A stretch of DNA of 64,000 nucleotides from CAZWBR01 sp964632305 (GCA_964632305.1 CAZWBR010000001.1:106455-170454); one strand, 5' to 3'; shown: positions 45,406 to 53,868, counted from the first letter of the stretch. The notes: a model not told the origin generated them from the letters alone. Program-made: numbers and translations.

Positions 45406-46323
45406 ATGGAGTTATTTTCAGCAAAAGAAGTCTCAAAATCCTATGCCAACCACCAGGCGTTGACCGGGGTTTCCATTTCGGTCGATGAGGGATCGATCTT
45501 CGGTCTGCTCGGGCCTAACGGCGCCGGTAAGACCACCCTGATCCGCATCATCAACCAGATTACCGGCCCAGACAGCGGTACAATTTATTTCGAAGGCCGT
45601 CAGATGAAGTCGGACGACATTTATAAGATCGGCTACCTGCCCGAAGAACGCGGCCTTTACAAGAAGATGAAGGTGGGCGAACAGGCGCTTTACCTGGCCC
45701 AGCTAAAAGGGCTCTCGCGCCGCGACGCGCTGAAGGAACTTAAGGTCTGGTTCGAGAAATTTGAGATCATCCCCTGGTGGGACAAGAAGGTGATGGAGCT
45801 TTCGAAAGGGATGCAACAGAAAGTTCAGTTTATCTGCACCGTGCTCCACCGTCCGAAGCTGCTGATCTTCGATGAACCCTTCAGCGGTTTCGACCCGATT
45901 AACGCTGACCTGATGAAACAGGAGATCCTGAAACTGCGGGATCAGGGGGCGACCATTATTTTCTCCACCCATAACATGGAATCGGTCGAGCAGTTATGCG
46001 ACCATATCGCGCTGATCGATAAATCGAAGAAGATCCTCGACGGCCCCACACAGCAGATTCGCGAAAAATATAAATCGAATGTTTTCGACATCAGCTACAA
46101 AGGCGATTTCCAACTGATCGACCGTTCGCTCTCGGGCCACTACAATATTCTCTCGCACGAGGAGAACACGAAAGCCAACATGTTGAAGGTTCAATACCTC
46201 AACGGCAGCAGCTCGACCAAACTGATCAAAGATCTGGTCGACCATGTCGAAATTGTCTCGTTCAACGAGGTCATCCCCAGCATGAACGAAGTATTTATCA
46301 AGGTTGTCAAACAGAACTCCTAA
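45406..46323 (+). CDS. ABC transporter ATP-binding protein (NatA-like)
   Basis: A 305-residue ATPase with Walker A GPNGAGKTTL near residue 38, a signature variant LSKGMQQKVQ near residue 130, Walker B LLIFDEPFSGFDP near residue 150, and the H-loop in FSTHNMES. A C-terminal extension from about residue 215 is common in NatA/YhaQ-type exporters. It is 15 bases before the permease, so together they form one ABC-2 exporter, with ligand unknown (Na+ or drug exporters are relatives). Confidence 0.9.
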   Translation: MELFSAKEVSKSYANHQALTGVSISVDEGSIFGLLGPNGAGKTTLIRIINQITGPDSGTIYFEGRQMKSDDIYKIGYLPEERGLYKKMKVGEQALYLAQLKGLSRRDALKELKVWFEKFEIIPWWDKKVMELSKGMQQKVQFICTVLHRPKLLIFDEPFSGFDPINADLMKQEILKLRDQGATIIFSTHNMESVEQLCDHIALIDKSKKILDGPTQQIREKYKSNVFDISYKGDFQLIDRSLSGHYNILSHEENTKANMLKVQYLNGSSSTKLIKDLVDHVEIVSFNEVIPSMNEVFIKVVKQNS

Positions 46324-46338
46324 ATCACACACCATATC

Positions 46339-47676
46339 ATGAATAAAATCGGATTAATCCTCCAACGCGAATACAGCACCCGGGTGAAAAAGAAATCTTT
46401 TATCGTCCTGACCCTGCTGATGCCCGTTCTGATGGGAGCAATAATGCTGCTTCCCGCCTATTTTGCCACAATGGACGACAAGGCAGAGCGGACGATCGCC
46501 GTTTACGACGGCTCCTCCATTATCCTGGGACAGCTCGAAAGCAACGAATTCACCAAATTCAGGTTTATTCCTGCCGGGGAGTATGAAAAGGTCAAAGAAG
46601 ATATCAAAGGGGCTGGCTATTACGCGCTTCTGGTCATCCAACCCAACCTACTGACGACCAACACCGTTCAGTTATTATCTGATAGCAATATTGCCTTCGA
46701 TCTGAAGAGCCAGATCAGAAACCGGATTCGCGAGGTGATCGAGAAAGAGAAGATGGCCGAGGTGATCCGGCAGACCGCGATTCCCGACCTGGAAGAACGG
46801 ATCAAGGCGACCAAAACGAATATCACCGTTAACACGATCAAACTGGGCGAAAGCGGTGAAGCGAAAAAAAGCTCGACCGAAGTGGGGATGGTCCTTGGCT
46901 ATATCTTCGGATTTATGATCTACATCTTCATCTTCATCTATGGTTCGATGGTGATGCAGGGGGTGATGGAAGAGAAACAGAGCCGTATCGTGGAGGTGAT
47001 CATCTCCAGCGTAAAGCCTTTCCAGTTGATGATGGGCAAGATCATTGGTATCGCGCTGGTCGGTTTAACCCAGATCGCGATTTGGGCGGTTTTGTTCTTC
47101 GTGATCATCACCATGGCGAAAGGTTTTATCCCCGGCTCGTCCTCGACCCAACAGGCACAGGACATCCTGGCCCAGAGTCAGGCGGTTTCTCCTGTAAATG
47201 GAGAGGCTGAAATGGGACAGATGCAGGAGATCCTCTCGATGATCGGCGCCGTCAACTTTCCTCTGATCATAGGCTGTTTTATCTTCTTCTTTATCGGGGG
47301 ATACCTGCTTTACAGCTCGATGTTTGCCTCGGTCGGCTCAGCTATCGACGCCCAGGAGGATGCCCAGCAGTTTATGCTGCCCATCACGCTGCCCATTATT
47401 CTTTCCATTATGGTGATGATGAGCGCGATCAAGAACCCCGAGGGGCCGGTAGCCTTCTGGTTCAGCATTATTCCCTTCACCTCCCCCATCGTGATGATGG
47501 CGCGCATCCCATTTGGAGTCCCCGCCTGGCAACTGATCCTCTCAATGGTGTTGCTGGCCGCCACCTTTATCGGGATGGTCTGGGTCGCCGGGAAGATCTA
47601 CCGCACCGGCATCCTGATGTACGGCAAGAAACCGTCCTGGAAAGAGCTGGGCAAATGGCTGACCTATAAATCGTAG
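46339..47676 (+). CDS. ABC-2 type permease (NatB-like)
   Basis: The 445-residue partner of the ATPase upstream. It has one N-terminal transmembrane segment (FIVLTLLMPVLMGAIMLLPAYF), a large extracytoplasmic domain (about 45-185), then about five membrane segments. The MQGVMEEKQSRIVEVIISS stretch near residue 210 is the typical coupling motif of NatB-like permeases. Ends in a terminator. The pair with a CPBP protease is frequent and may mark export of a peptide or a stress function. Confidence 0.9.
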   Translation: MNKIGLILQREYSTRVKKKSFIVLTLLMPVLMGAIMLLPAYFATMDDKAERTIAVYDGSSIILGQLESNEFTKFRFIPAGEYEKVKEDIKGAGYYALLVIQPNLLTTNTVQLLSDSNIAFDLKSQIRNRIREVIEKEKMAEVIRQTAIPDLEERIKATKTNITVNTIKLGESGEAKKSSTEVGMVLGYIFGFMIYIFIFIYGSMVMQGVMEEKQSRIVEVIISSVKPFQLMMGKIIGIALVGLTQIAIWAVLFFVIITMAKGFIPGSSSTQQAQDILAQSQAVSPVNGEAEMGQMQEILSMIGAVNFPLIIGCFIFFFIGGYLLYSSMFASVGSAIDAQEDAQQFMLPITLPIILSIMVMMSAIKNPEGPVAFWFSIIPFTSPIVMMARIPFGVPAWQLILSMVLLAATFIGMVWVAGKIYRTGILMYGKKPSWKELGKWLTYKS

Positions 47677-47773
47677 TTTACAAAGATGGGGTTCGACCCT
47701 GAAAAGCTCTCCATCGGAACAGATAACTTTTTCAAAGTTTGAAACTTCGGAAAAGTTAACGATAAAAAAATCA

Positions 47774-47803
47774 AAGGCGGAAATCGGAATTCCGCCTTTT
47801 TTT
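47774..47803 (+). terminator. Intrinsic terminator after the ABC-2 permease
   Basis: AAGGCGGAA pairs perfectly with TTCCGCCTT around a 7-base loop, followed by a run of T. It lies about 100 bases past the stop. Confidence 0.85.
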
Positions 47804-47985
47804 ATATTCTTACATAAATTAAAGAACAGAATCCTGAAGCCGGACTTCGGAAATTCGGCTTCAAACTGAAAAGGCTGAAGCCCGGGGCGCTGAAGGTAAA
47901 TTCATAAACTTTGAGCCTTGTGTAACTGGAAATATTGTTGGCCTGATTTCGTAAAAGAATGAAGGCGATGATGATTTAACTTTAA
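47804..47985. other. Spacer with a short hairpin
   Basis: No gene. GAAGCCG and CGGCTTC, near 47837-47863, could form a 7-bp stem; the GGCTGAAGCCCGGG sequence that follows echoes the GGCTTTAGCC theme of the 187-bp element but is not a copy of it. Confidence 0.4.
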
Positions 47986-48912
47986 ATGATGGGAATAAAA
48001 GCGGTAATCGATCTGGGAACCAACACCTGCAACCTGCTGATCGCTGAGATCCTAGAAAATGGTCAGTTTAAAACCCTGTGCGACCGGAAACTGCCGGTCA
48101 AGATGGGAAGGGGCGGGATTCATAAGGAGATCCTCCTTCCGGACGCGATGGAACGGGGGTATAAAGCCTTCGAGGGCCATGCCCGGACCATCGGCAACTA
48201 CCCGGTCGACCAGGTAAAGGTCATGGCCACCTCGGCCATCCGGGGAGCCCGTAACCGGGAAGAGTTTATCGGAGAGATAAAGCGCCGTTTTGGCTGGGAG
48301 ATCGAGGTGATCGACGGCCAGCGCGAGGCGGAACTGATCTTCAAAGGGGTGAGCCGTTCGCTTCCCCCGATGGAGGAAAACTATCTGATCCTTGATATCG
48401 GCGGAGGAAGCAACGAATTTATCCTGGCCCGGAATCAGAAACTGATCTGGAAGAAAAGTTTCAATATCGGGGTCGCGCGAACTCTCGAACACTTCGCACT
48501 TTCTGATCCGCCCACCCTGCCGGAAACGGATCAACTCGAAAAATGGTGGGATAAAAACCTTACCGAATTGCTTGAGGTTTGCCGCCTCCATCAACCCCGG
48601 GTCCTGATCGGCTGTTCAGGCGCTTTCGACACATTTATGGATATTTGGCAACAGGTCCCCCCCGATCAGACCATCAGGGAGTCCTCTGAATTTCCGCTAC
48701 CAGTATTTCGCGAGATCCATAACCAACTGATGAATACCGAAGCCCAAACCCGCAGCGAGATCAGGGGCATGGATAAAAACCGCGTGGAGATGATTGTGGT
48801 TGCCTCACTTTTTATTAACTTCATCCTCGGAAAACTGGGGATCCAAAAACTGATCCATACTCATTATTCGCTGAAAGAGGGAGTCATGAGCGAACTGGCA
48901 GAAGGAAATTAG
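47986..48912 (+). CDS. Ppx/GppA family exopolyphosphatase
   Basis: A 308-residue ASKHA-fold phosphatase. VIDLGTNTCNLLIAEI at the N-terminus and LILDIGGGSNEFIL near residue 130 are the phosphate-binding signatures. It is the short form, with no C-terminal HD domain, and could act on polyphosphate or on pppGpp; the sequence does not separate these. Two ATG codons in a row open the gene (47986 and 47989). The response-regulator gene follows after about 130 bases. Confidence 0.88.
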   Translation: MMGIKAVIDLGTNTCNLLIAEILENGQFKTLCDRKLPVKMGRGGIHKEILLPDAMERGYKAFEGHARTIGNYPVDQVKVMATSAIRGARNREEFIGEIKRRFGWEIEVIDGQREAELIFKGVSRSLPPMEENYLILDIGGGSNEFILARNQKLIWKKSFNIGVARTLEHFALSDPPTLPETDQLEKWWDKNLTELLEVCRLHQPRVLIGCSGAFDTFMDIWQQVPPDQTIRESSEFPLPVFREIHNQLMNTEAQTRSEIRGMDKNRVEMIVVASLFINFILGKLGIQKLIHTHYSLKEGVMSELAEGN

Positions 48913-49041
48913 CAATTAGCTGTTGGCAATTAGCTATTCCCATACATGGACCAGGATAAAAATTGAGTGGCAGCAATGCAAAAAAACATTCTTTTGGATG
49001 GTTGCCACGAAAAAATACAAATTAAAATAACAGAGCTGAAC

Positions 49042-50223
49042 ATGTCAAAAATACTGGTTATCGATGATGAACGCAGCATCCGCAATACGCTGAAAGATAT
49101 TTTAGGTCTGGAAGGCTACACTGTCGATGTGGCCGAGAATGGCCTGATCGGGCTGGATCTGGTCAAAGCTTCCGATTACGACATCATCCTTTGCGACATT
49201 AAAATGCCCGAGATGGACGGGATCGAGGTCTTAAGCAAGATCATGGAGATGAAACCGGAAACCACCGTGGTGATGATTTCGGGTCACGGCAATATTGATA
49301 CCGCTGTGGAGGCCATCAAAAAGGGAGCCTACGATTTCATCGAGAAGCCGCTCGACCTTAACCGACTGCTGATCACCATCCGCAATGCCGGCGATAAAAC
49401 CGTACTGGTGAAGGAGACGAAAATCCTGAAGCAAAAGGTGAACAAACGGTTCGAGATCATCGGCGAGTCGCCCCAGATCAGGAAAGTATTGGAGATGACC
49501 GACCGTGTGGCCCCCACCGAGGCAAGAGTATTGATCACCGGCGCCAATGGATCGGGCAAAGAGCTGGTAGCCCGCAGGCTTCACGAACTTTCCTCCCGTG
49601 CCGAGGGACCTTTCGTGGAGGTCAACTGCGCCGCCATCCCTTCCGAGCTGATCGAGAGTGAGCTTTTCGGACATGAAAAGGGCGCCTTCACCTCGGCTAT
49701 CAAACAACGTAAAGGTAAATTCGAGCAAGCCGACGGCGGGACCCTCTTTTTGGACGAAGTGGGCGATATGAGCCATTCGGCACAGTCCAAAGTATTGAGG
49801 GCATTACAGGAAAACATCATTACCCGGGTGGGAAGCGACAAACCGGTAGAGGTCAATGTTAGGGTGATCGCCGCAACCAATAAAGATTTGCTTGAAGAGA
49901 TACGAAGGGGTAACTTCCGCGAGGACCTCTACCACCGGCTTAGCGTGATCCTGATCCATGTTCCCTCGCTCGATCAGCGCAAAGAAGATATTCCGCTGCT
50001 GGCCGACCATTTTATCAATCAGATATGCAGTGAATATGGCCAACCGGCAAAAGAAATTGAACCGGAAGCGATTGAAGAACTGAAAAACCGGTCATGGACC
50101 GGCAATATCCGTGAGTTCCGCAACGTGATCGAACGGCTGATCATCCTGAGCAATAAAATTATCACGCTCGACGACATTAAAATGTACGTGGGCGAAAATT
50201 CAAACTCAGACATTAATCTCTAA
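49042..50223 (+). CDS. Sigma-54-type response regulator lacking a DNA-binding domain
   Basis: The 393-residue product starts at the ATG at 49042 (SKILVIDDERS); an in-frame GTG at 48967 gives a tail unlike a receiver domain. The receiver (1-120) has the phosphoacceptor in IILCDIKMPEMDG. The AAA+ domain (about 140-370) has Walker A GANGSGKE, LFLDEVGDMS Walker B and the sigma-54 contact loop as GAFTSA instead of GAFTGA. The protein stops about 25 residues after WTGNIREFRNVIERL, so no Fis-type helix-turn-helix is present. No kinase gene adjoins. Confidence 0.9.
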   Translation: MSKILVIDDERSIRNTLKDILGLEGYTVDVAENGLIGLDLVKASDYDIILCDIKMPEMDGIEVLSKIMEMKPETTVVMISGHGNIDTAVEAIKKGAYDFIEKPLDLNRLLITIRNAGDKTVLVKETKILKQKVNKRFEIIGESPQIRKVLEMTDRVAPTEARVLITGANGSGKELVARRLHELSSRAEGPFVEVNCAAIPSELIESELFGHEKGAFTSAIKQRKGKFEQADGGTLFLDEVGDMSHSAQSKVLRALQENIITRVGSDKPVEVNVRVIAATNKDLLEEIRRGNFREDLYHRLSVILIHVPSLDQRKEDIPLLADHFINQICSEYGQPAKEIEPEAIEELKNRSWTGNIREFRNVIERLIILSNKIITLDDIKMYVGENSNSDINL

Positions 50224-50244
50224 TCCATTAAATTCGAACAACAA

Positions 50245-50868
50245 ATGAAACAAATCCTATCTCTGCTGTTCATCCTAGGAGTAAGCCTCACCCTCACCGC
50301 CCAGGAGGTTAAACTGCCCGCACCTCAGAAGAAAGGCGGGATGCCCCTGATGGATGCGCTGAACAAACGTCAGTCGATACGCGAGTTCTCCGACAAACAG
50401 ATCGATCAGCAGACCCTCTCGAACCTTCTTTGGGCCGGCTGGGGCATAAACCGCGAGTCGGGAAAACGTACCGCCCCATCGGCCAGGGATCTCCAGGAGA
50501 TCGACATCTATGTCTTTAAGGCTGATGGCTACTATCTTTACAACGCCAAAAACCAGAGCCTGGTGAAACTGGGCAGTGAAGATCTGCGTAAACTAACCGG
50601 GAGTCAGGATTTTGTGGCCAAAACGCCGGTCAACCTGGTCTATGTGGCCGACCTGAAAAAAGCAAAGGCCGATAACTTCAACGAAGAACCGGTATGGTCG
50701 TATGCCAACTGCGGCTTTATCGCTCAGAATATCTATCTCTATTGCGCCTCCGTCAATATGGGGTGTGTTATCCGGGGAATGATCCCCAAAGAAGAGTTGG
50801 CTAAAAAACTGAAGTTTGGGCCCCACCAAAAAATCCTGCTCTCGCAAACCATCGGCTGGCCTAAATAA
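50245..50868 (+). CDS. Secreted SagB-type nitroreductase
   Basis: The 207-residue protein has a signal peptide (KQILSLLFILGVSLTLTAQ) before a nitroreductase domain. RQSIREFSDKQID, LSNLLWAGWGINRESGKRTAPSA and SVNMGCVIRGM are typical of the thiazole/oxazole dehydrogenase-like (SagB) branch. An exported nitroreductase is unusual because FMN and NAD(P)H are cytosolic, unless it is secreted folded or faces the periplasm with another cofactor supply. It lies 21 bases after the response regulator and may share its transcript. Confidence 0.8.
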   Translation: MKQILSLLFILGVSLTLTAQEVKLPAPQKKGGMPLMDALNKRQSIREFSDKQIDQQTLSNLLWAGWGINRESGKRTAPSARDLQEIDIYVFKADGYYLYNAKNQSLVKLGSEDLRKLTGSQDFVAKTPVNLVYVADLKKAKADNFNEEPVWSYANCGFIAQNIYLYCASVNMGCVIRGMIPKEELAKKLKFGPHQKILLSQTIGWPK

Positions 50869-50896
50869 CTGACAAAATCACCGAAGAGCGGATAAA

Positions 50897-50951
50897 ACAA
50901 GAAACGCTGCCTGTTAGGAATGACCATTCCGGGCAGCGTTTCTTGTTTTTT
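50897..50951. terminator. Strong terminator between convergent genes
   Basis: Perfect 15-bp arms ACAAGAAACGCTGCC (50897-50911) and GGCAGCGTTTCTTGT (50932-50946), then TTTTTATTTC on the plus strand. It ends the nitroreductase transcript; the lipid kinase stops 22 bases further on. Confidence 0.85.
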
Positions 50952-50972
50952 ATTTCTGGAACAGATCTCCGG

Positions 50973-51863
50973 TTAAAAAAAGGCGAGGCTCGATTTCCGT
51001 TTGGGAGCAAGCATCTTCAGGGTCAGCGGGTCTACCGATATTTCAATTGGCCGGTCATTCTCAACCGGCTCCCCATCGATCTGGTAATTCAGGTTACTAC
51101 CAGCAATGACCACTTTTTTGGCACGGTAATATTCACAATACTTCGAATTATCCAGTTGCTTATTCAAGAGCCGCAGCGCCATCTCAGGGGCCATACCTAC
51201 CGGGAAAGGCCTCATGATACAGACATCGAGCCATCCGTCGTTCACGATGGCCTTGGGCGCGATAAAAGCATTATTCCCATACTGAGACGTATTGGCCACG
51301 GTCACCACGAAAGCTTTTCCCGACCATAGCTTCCCGTCGATCTCAATATCATAGTGAGCGGGAATATAAAGCGGAAACTCCTTTACCACGTAGGAGATAT
51401 AAGGGACAGGGCCGCGAAGGGTCGTCTGGGCAAAGCACCTGGCCACATGATCGTCGAAACCCAATCCGCACACATTGACAAAACGGCGATCGCCGGCCTT
51501 CCCGGTATCCATCACCCGTACTTCACCGCGGAAAAGCTCTTTCAAGGCCTGTGAAGGCGACATCGAAATACCAAGCTCACGTCCAAGCGCGTTACCCGAG
51601 CCAGCCGGGATTAACCCCATGATCTTCTCGCTTCCGGCCAGCGCCGAGGCTACTTCATTGGTGGTCCCATCACCCCCTACCGCAACAAATACATCATATT
51701 CATCAAAAAACTCACGAATAATATTCACTGCATCTCCCGCGCAACGGGTAAAAAGAACCCGGCCCGCGATTCCTTTCTTCAGGCAGACCTGATTAATCAA
51801 ATCGGGGAATTTGCGTTTCCCGCCGAACCCGGCCATAGGATTAACAATAAATAAGTAGCGCAT
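50973..51863 (-). CDS. Diacylglycerol/sphingosine kinase-family lipid kinase
   Basis: The 296-residue enzyme starts RYLFIVNPMAGFGGKRKFP and has GGDGTTNEVASAL near residue 80 and PAGSGNALGRELG near residue 105, the catalytic and nucleotide-binding motifs of YegS/DagK-type kinases. It phosphorylates a lipid at the inner membrane; the substrate (diacylglycerol, or sphingoid bases in Bacteroidota) cannot be settled. A minus-strand TATCTTTG (51890-51897) could be its -7 element. Confidence 0.88.
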   Translation of the reverse strand: MRYLFIVNPMAGFGGKRKFPDLINQVCLKKGIAGRVLFTRCAGDAVNIIREFFDEYDVFVAVGGDGTTNEVASALAGSEKIMGLIPAGSGNALGRELGISMSPSQALKELFRGEVRVMDTGKAGDRRFVNVCGLGFDDHVARCFAQTTLRGPVPYISYVVKEFPLYIPAHYDIEIDGKLWSGKAFVVTVANTSQYGNNAFIAPKAIVNDGWLDVCIMRPFPVGMAPEMALRLLNKQLDNSKYCEYYRAKKVVIAGSNLNYQIDGEPVENDRPIEISVDPLTLKMLAPKRKSSLAFF

Positions 51864-52040
51864 CTATCTTTTTTATCTTAGATTTCAAACAAAGATACAT
51901 TATATGAAGCTTCAAAAAATCCAAATAAATAAAAATCCCGGGAAAGATTCTCTCTTCGCCCAAACTTAATGAATATCCAGACACCGAATTCCGAAAAATA
52001 TCACACAAACAACTAATTTAGTGCACATTACAACCACATA

Positions 52041-52064
52041 GGTTATTAACAATTGTTAATAACC
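52041..52064. promoter_or_regulatory. Perfect 24-bp palindrome upstream of the RNA promoter
   Basis: GGTTATTAACAA is followed directly by its exact reverse complement. The centre lies about 88 bases before the predicted start of the structured RNA and about 190 bases before nothing else on the other strand except the lipid kinase start (about 190 bases away). It looks like an operator for a dimeric regulator rather than a terminator, because no T-run follows it. Confidence 0.7.
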
Positions 52065-52102
52065 CAAGTTCATACCGGGTTGATAGAATTATTGGATGAA
52101 TA

Positions 52103-52134
52103 CTTGCAAATGGGTGCAGATTTTAGTATATTTG
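52103..52134 (+). promoter_or_regulatory. Bacteroidota-type promoter of the structured RNA
   Basis: CTTG at 52103-52106 (three of four matches to TTTG), a 20-base spacer, then TATATTTG, a full match to TAnnTTTG. Transcription should start near 52141. No protein-coding frame of any length follows on this strand. Confidence 0.7.
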
Positions 52135-52140
52135 ATCTAT

Positions 52141-52700
52141 CAGGTAAGCCATAAAAGGCAGCCCTGAAGAGGTGGGAATGGGAAACTGCTCTTAGTTGAA
52201 CAGGCAACCAGTCCGAACGGGCCAAAGGGCCTGCACCACGGAGGGGCCGGAGTCTGAACTAAAGGGATAAGCTCCTGAAGGTTCAGGCAACCCGAAAAAA
52301 ACGCCAGACGTTCTAATAATGGTTGGGTTGAAAAGCGGGACAGTCCTGAAGGGTTGAAACCTTTCGACTTTTGTTCCGGGAACAGTACTGTTGAGCAAAC
52401 AGGAAGCGTCCGTCAACAGGATCCATGACTATCGAAAGAAAACTCACCTGTTGGACCTTGGAAACACTCCGTCCGGGAAGGCCTCTGCAAGGAAGCCGAA
52501 GGGACAGCCGTAGGTTCCTGCCGTAGTAAGCAAGGGCCGAAAGCTCAGGGTTGTATAGGCTTAATAAGGCAATCGTGCAAATGAAATCTGTAAGGAAGCC
52601 AATGCAGCCAGCCATAATAACCGTAGCCTGACGCCAAAGACAAGAATTCTTGTCAGAGACGGATGGGAACAGATCACAAAAGGTTTGTTCCCATTTGTGT
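52141..52700 (+). ncRNA. Putative large structured noncoding RNA, about 540 bases
   Basis: A GC-richer island between a promoter and a terminator, with no credible plus-strand frame. Local helices are dense: GGCC/GGCC around AAAG (near 52218), CTGAAC/GTTCAG, TGTTCC/GGAACA, a 12-base palindrome AACAGTACTGTT, CAACAGG/CCTGTTG (near 52415 and 52449), and the perfect 16-base palindrome GACAAGAATTCTTGTC at 52639-52654. It lacks the RNase P, tmRNA, SRP and 6S signatures that I know. AAATCTGTAAGGAAGCC is reminiscent of group II intron domain I, but no domain V or reverse transcriptase is present. The family is unknown. Confidence 0.6.
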
Positions 52701-52706
52701 TTTTAT
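52663..52706 (+). terminator. Terminator of the structured RNA
   Basis: ATGGGAACA pairs perfectly with TGTTCCCAT around a 14-base loop; CACAAA in the loop region could also pair with TTTGTG after the stem. GTTTTTAT follows. Confidence 0.65.
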
Positions 52707-52955
52707 ACACCCCCCATACCCGTACTCCAAAATAAACCCCTTCCCCATTCATCCTTCCAATAGAAACAATCGCTTCAGTTTCCGGCTAATGAGGCAGCCC
52801 TTAAATCCAACGAATAAACCTTATGCCTCTGATTTCATTTTTTTCGCACACAACCGCCGCCTTACTCACTCTTTTTCAAACCAATAGAGCCAACACCAAA
52901 AACCAGTGTCCCACCTTTTTTTCCATTTACCGCAAGATGTAATGCCTCCTTTTTA
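52707..52955. other. Spacer, A/C-rich
   Basis: No gene. The plus strand is again poor in G (for example 52700-52760). It carries no repeat shared with other parts of the window. Confidence 0.5.
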
Positions 52956-52963
52956 TATCTTTG
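52956..52963 (+). promoter_or_regulatory. -7 element before the barrel-like gene
   Basis: TATCTTTG is a full match to TAnnTTTG and predicts a start near 52970. This supports the ATG at 52985 over a TTG at 52961, which would precede the transcript start. No TTTG is present 20 bases upstream. Confidence 0.5.
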
Positions 52964-52984
52964 CATTTTACTTATTTAAATAAA

Positions 52985-53803
52985 ATGTATAAATCGATAC
53001 TTACCCTATTATTCCTTCTGTCCTTTATCGCAGGACATTCACAGGATCTGATTATCAAAACAAATAACGACACCATCAATTGCTATGTTAAGGAAATTGG
53101 CGACGACGAGATAAAATACACCCAGCCCGATCTCCGCGGTGACCTCATCTTCGGCATCGACAAGAACAAGGTTACCGAGATTGTCTTTAGCGATGGGAAA
53201 AGATTGAATATAACCGACTCCATGTACGACGCGGTCAACTACGCGGATCAAAAGAAAAAGGCCCTGAAGGTTGGGTTCCTATCCCCTATTTTCCAGGCCA
53301 CCAGCTTCACCTTCGAACGCAGCCTGAAACCGGGCAACAGCCTCGAGGCGACGATTGGGATCATTGGCCTGGGGATGGATACTGACGACAATAATGCCAA
53401 CGGAGCCTATTTCAAACTGGGCTATAAATTTATCAAGGACCCCGATTTTTACGTTAAGGGGATGCGCTATGCCCATATCCTGAAAGGGGCTTACTTCAGA
53501 CCGGAGATCGCCTTCTCATCCTATACAAGGGAATACGAAGATTATTACGGCTACAACAACGATGGCATTTACATTGGCGGCCTCCGTTATACCGAAAAAA
53601 ATACAATGGTCGCAGTTATCCTGAATATCGGCAAACAATGGGTCTTTCAGGATCGGTTCCTGATCGACTGGTTTGGTGGGGTCGGCTATGGATTTGGGAA
53701 TAACGACAACGACGAGTCTTTCCACTATGCCTTCCTGGGCGCCACCGACGACACTCCCCTCGTGATTACCTCCGGGTTAAGAATCGGACTACTGATAAAA
53801 TAA
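52985..53803 (+). CDS. Exported protein, probable outer-membrane barrel
   Basis: A 272-residue product from the ATG at 52985. Signal peptide YKSILTLLFLLSFIAGHSQ, then a beta-rich segment of about 55 residues (LIIKTNNDTINCYVKEIGDDEIKY...), seen in many Bacteroidota proteins that carry DUF-like 'NDTI-C-V' N-terminal repeats, then alternating strands to the end (VGFLSPIFQATSFTFERSLKPG, GGVGYGFGNNDNDE, GLRIGLLIK). Function unknown. Single-gene unit with a terminator. Confidence 0.65.
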   Translation: MYKSILTLLFLLSFIAGHSQDLIIKTNNDTINCYVKEIGDDEIKYTQPDLRGDLIFGIDKNKVTEIVFSDGKRLNITDSMYDAVNYADQKKKALKVGFLSPIFQATSFTFERSLKPGNSLEATIGIIGLGMDTDDNNANGAYFKLGYKFIKDPDFYVKGMRYAHILKGAYFRPEIAFSSYTREYEDYYGYNNDGIYIGGLRYTEKNTMVAVILNIGKQWVFQDRFLIDWFGGVGYGFGNNDNDESFHYAFLGATDDTPLVITSGLRIGLLIK

Positions 53804-53826
53804 ACGGGGCAATTACTATTACCCCT

Positions 53827-53868
53827 CAGGGGAAAAGAGAATCCGTAACAAATCTTTTCCCTGCTTTT
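53827..53868 (+). terminator. Terminator after the barrel-like gene
   Basis: CAGGGGAAAAGA and TCTTTTCCCTG form an 11-bp stem with one bulged G, followed by CTTTTTACC. It overlaps the last codon of the convergent membrane-protein gene. Confidence 0.7.

Noticed and set aside
52141..52700. RNase P RNA, tmRNA or a group II intron
   Set aside because: No GAGGAAAGUCC box for RNase P, no tRNA-like ends or tag frame for tmRNA, and no domain V or reverse transcriptase for an intact group II intron. A decayed intron remains possible and is stated in the finding.
52192..52752. Three overlapping open frames on the minus strand across the structured RNA
   Set aside because: They overlap one another, have no start signals and no domain, and a plus-strand promoter and terminator frame the same region as an RNA.
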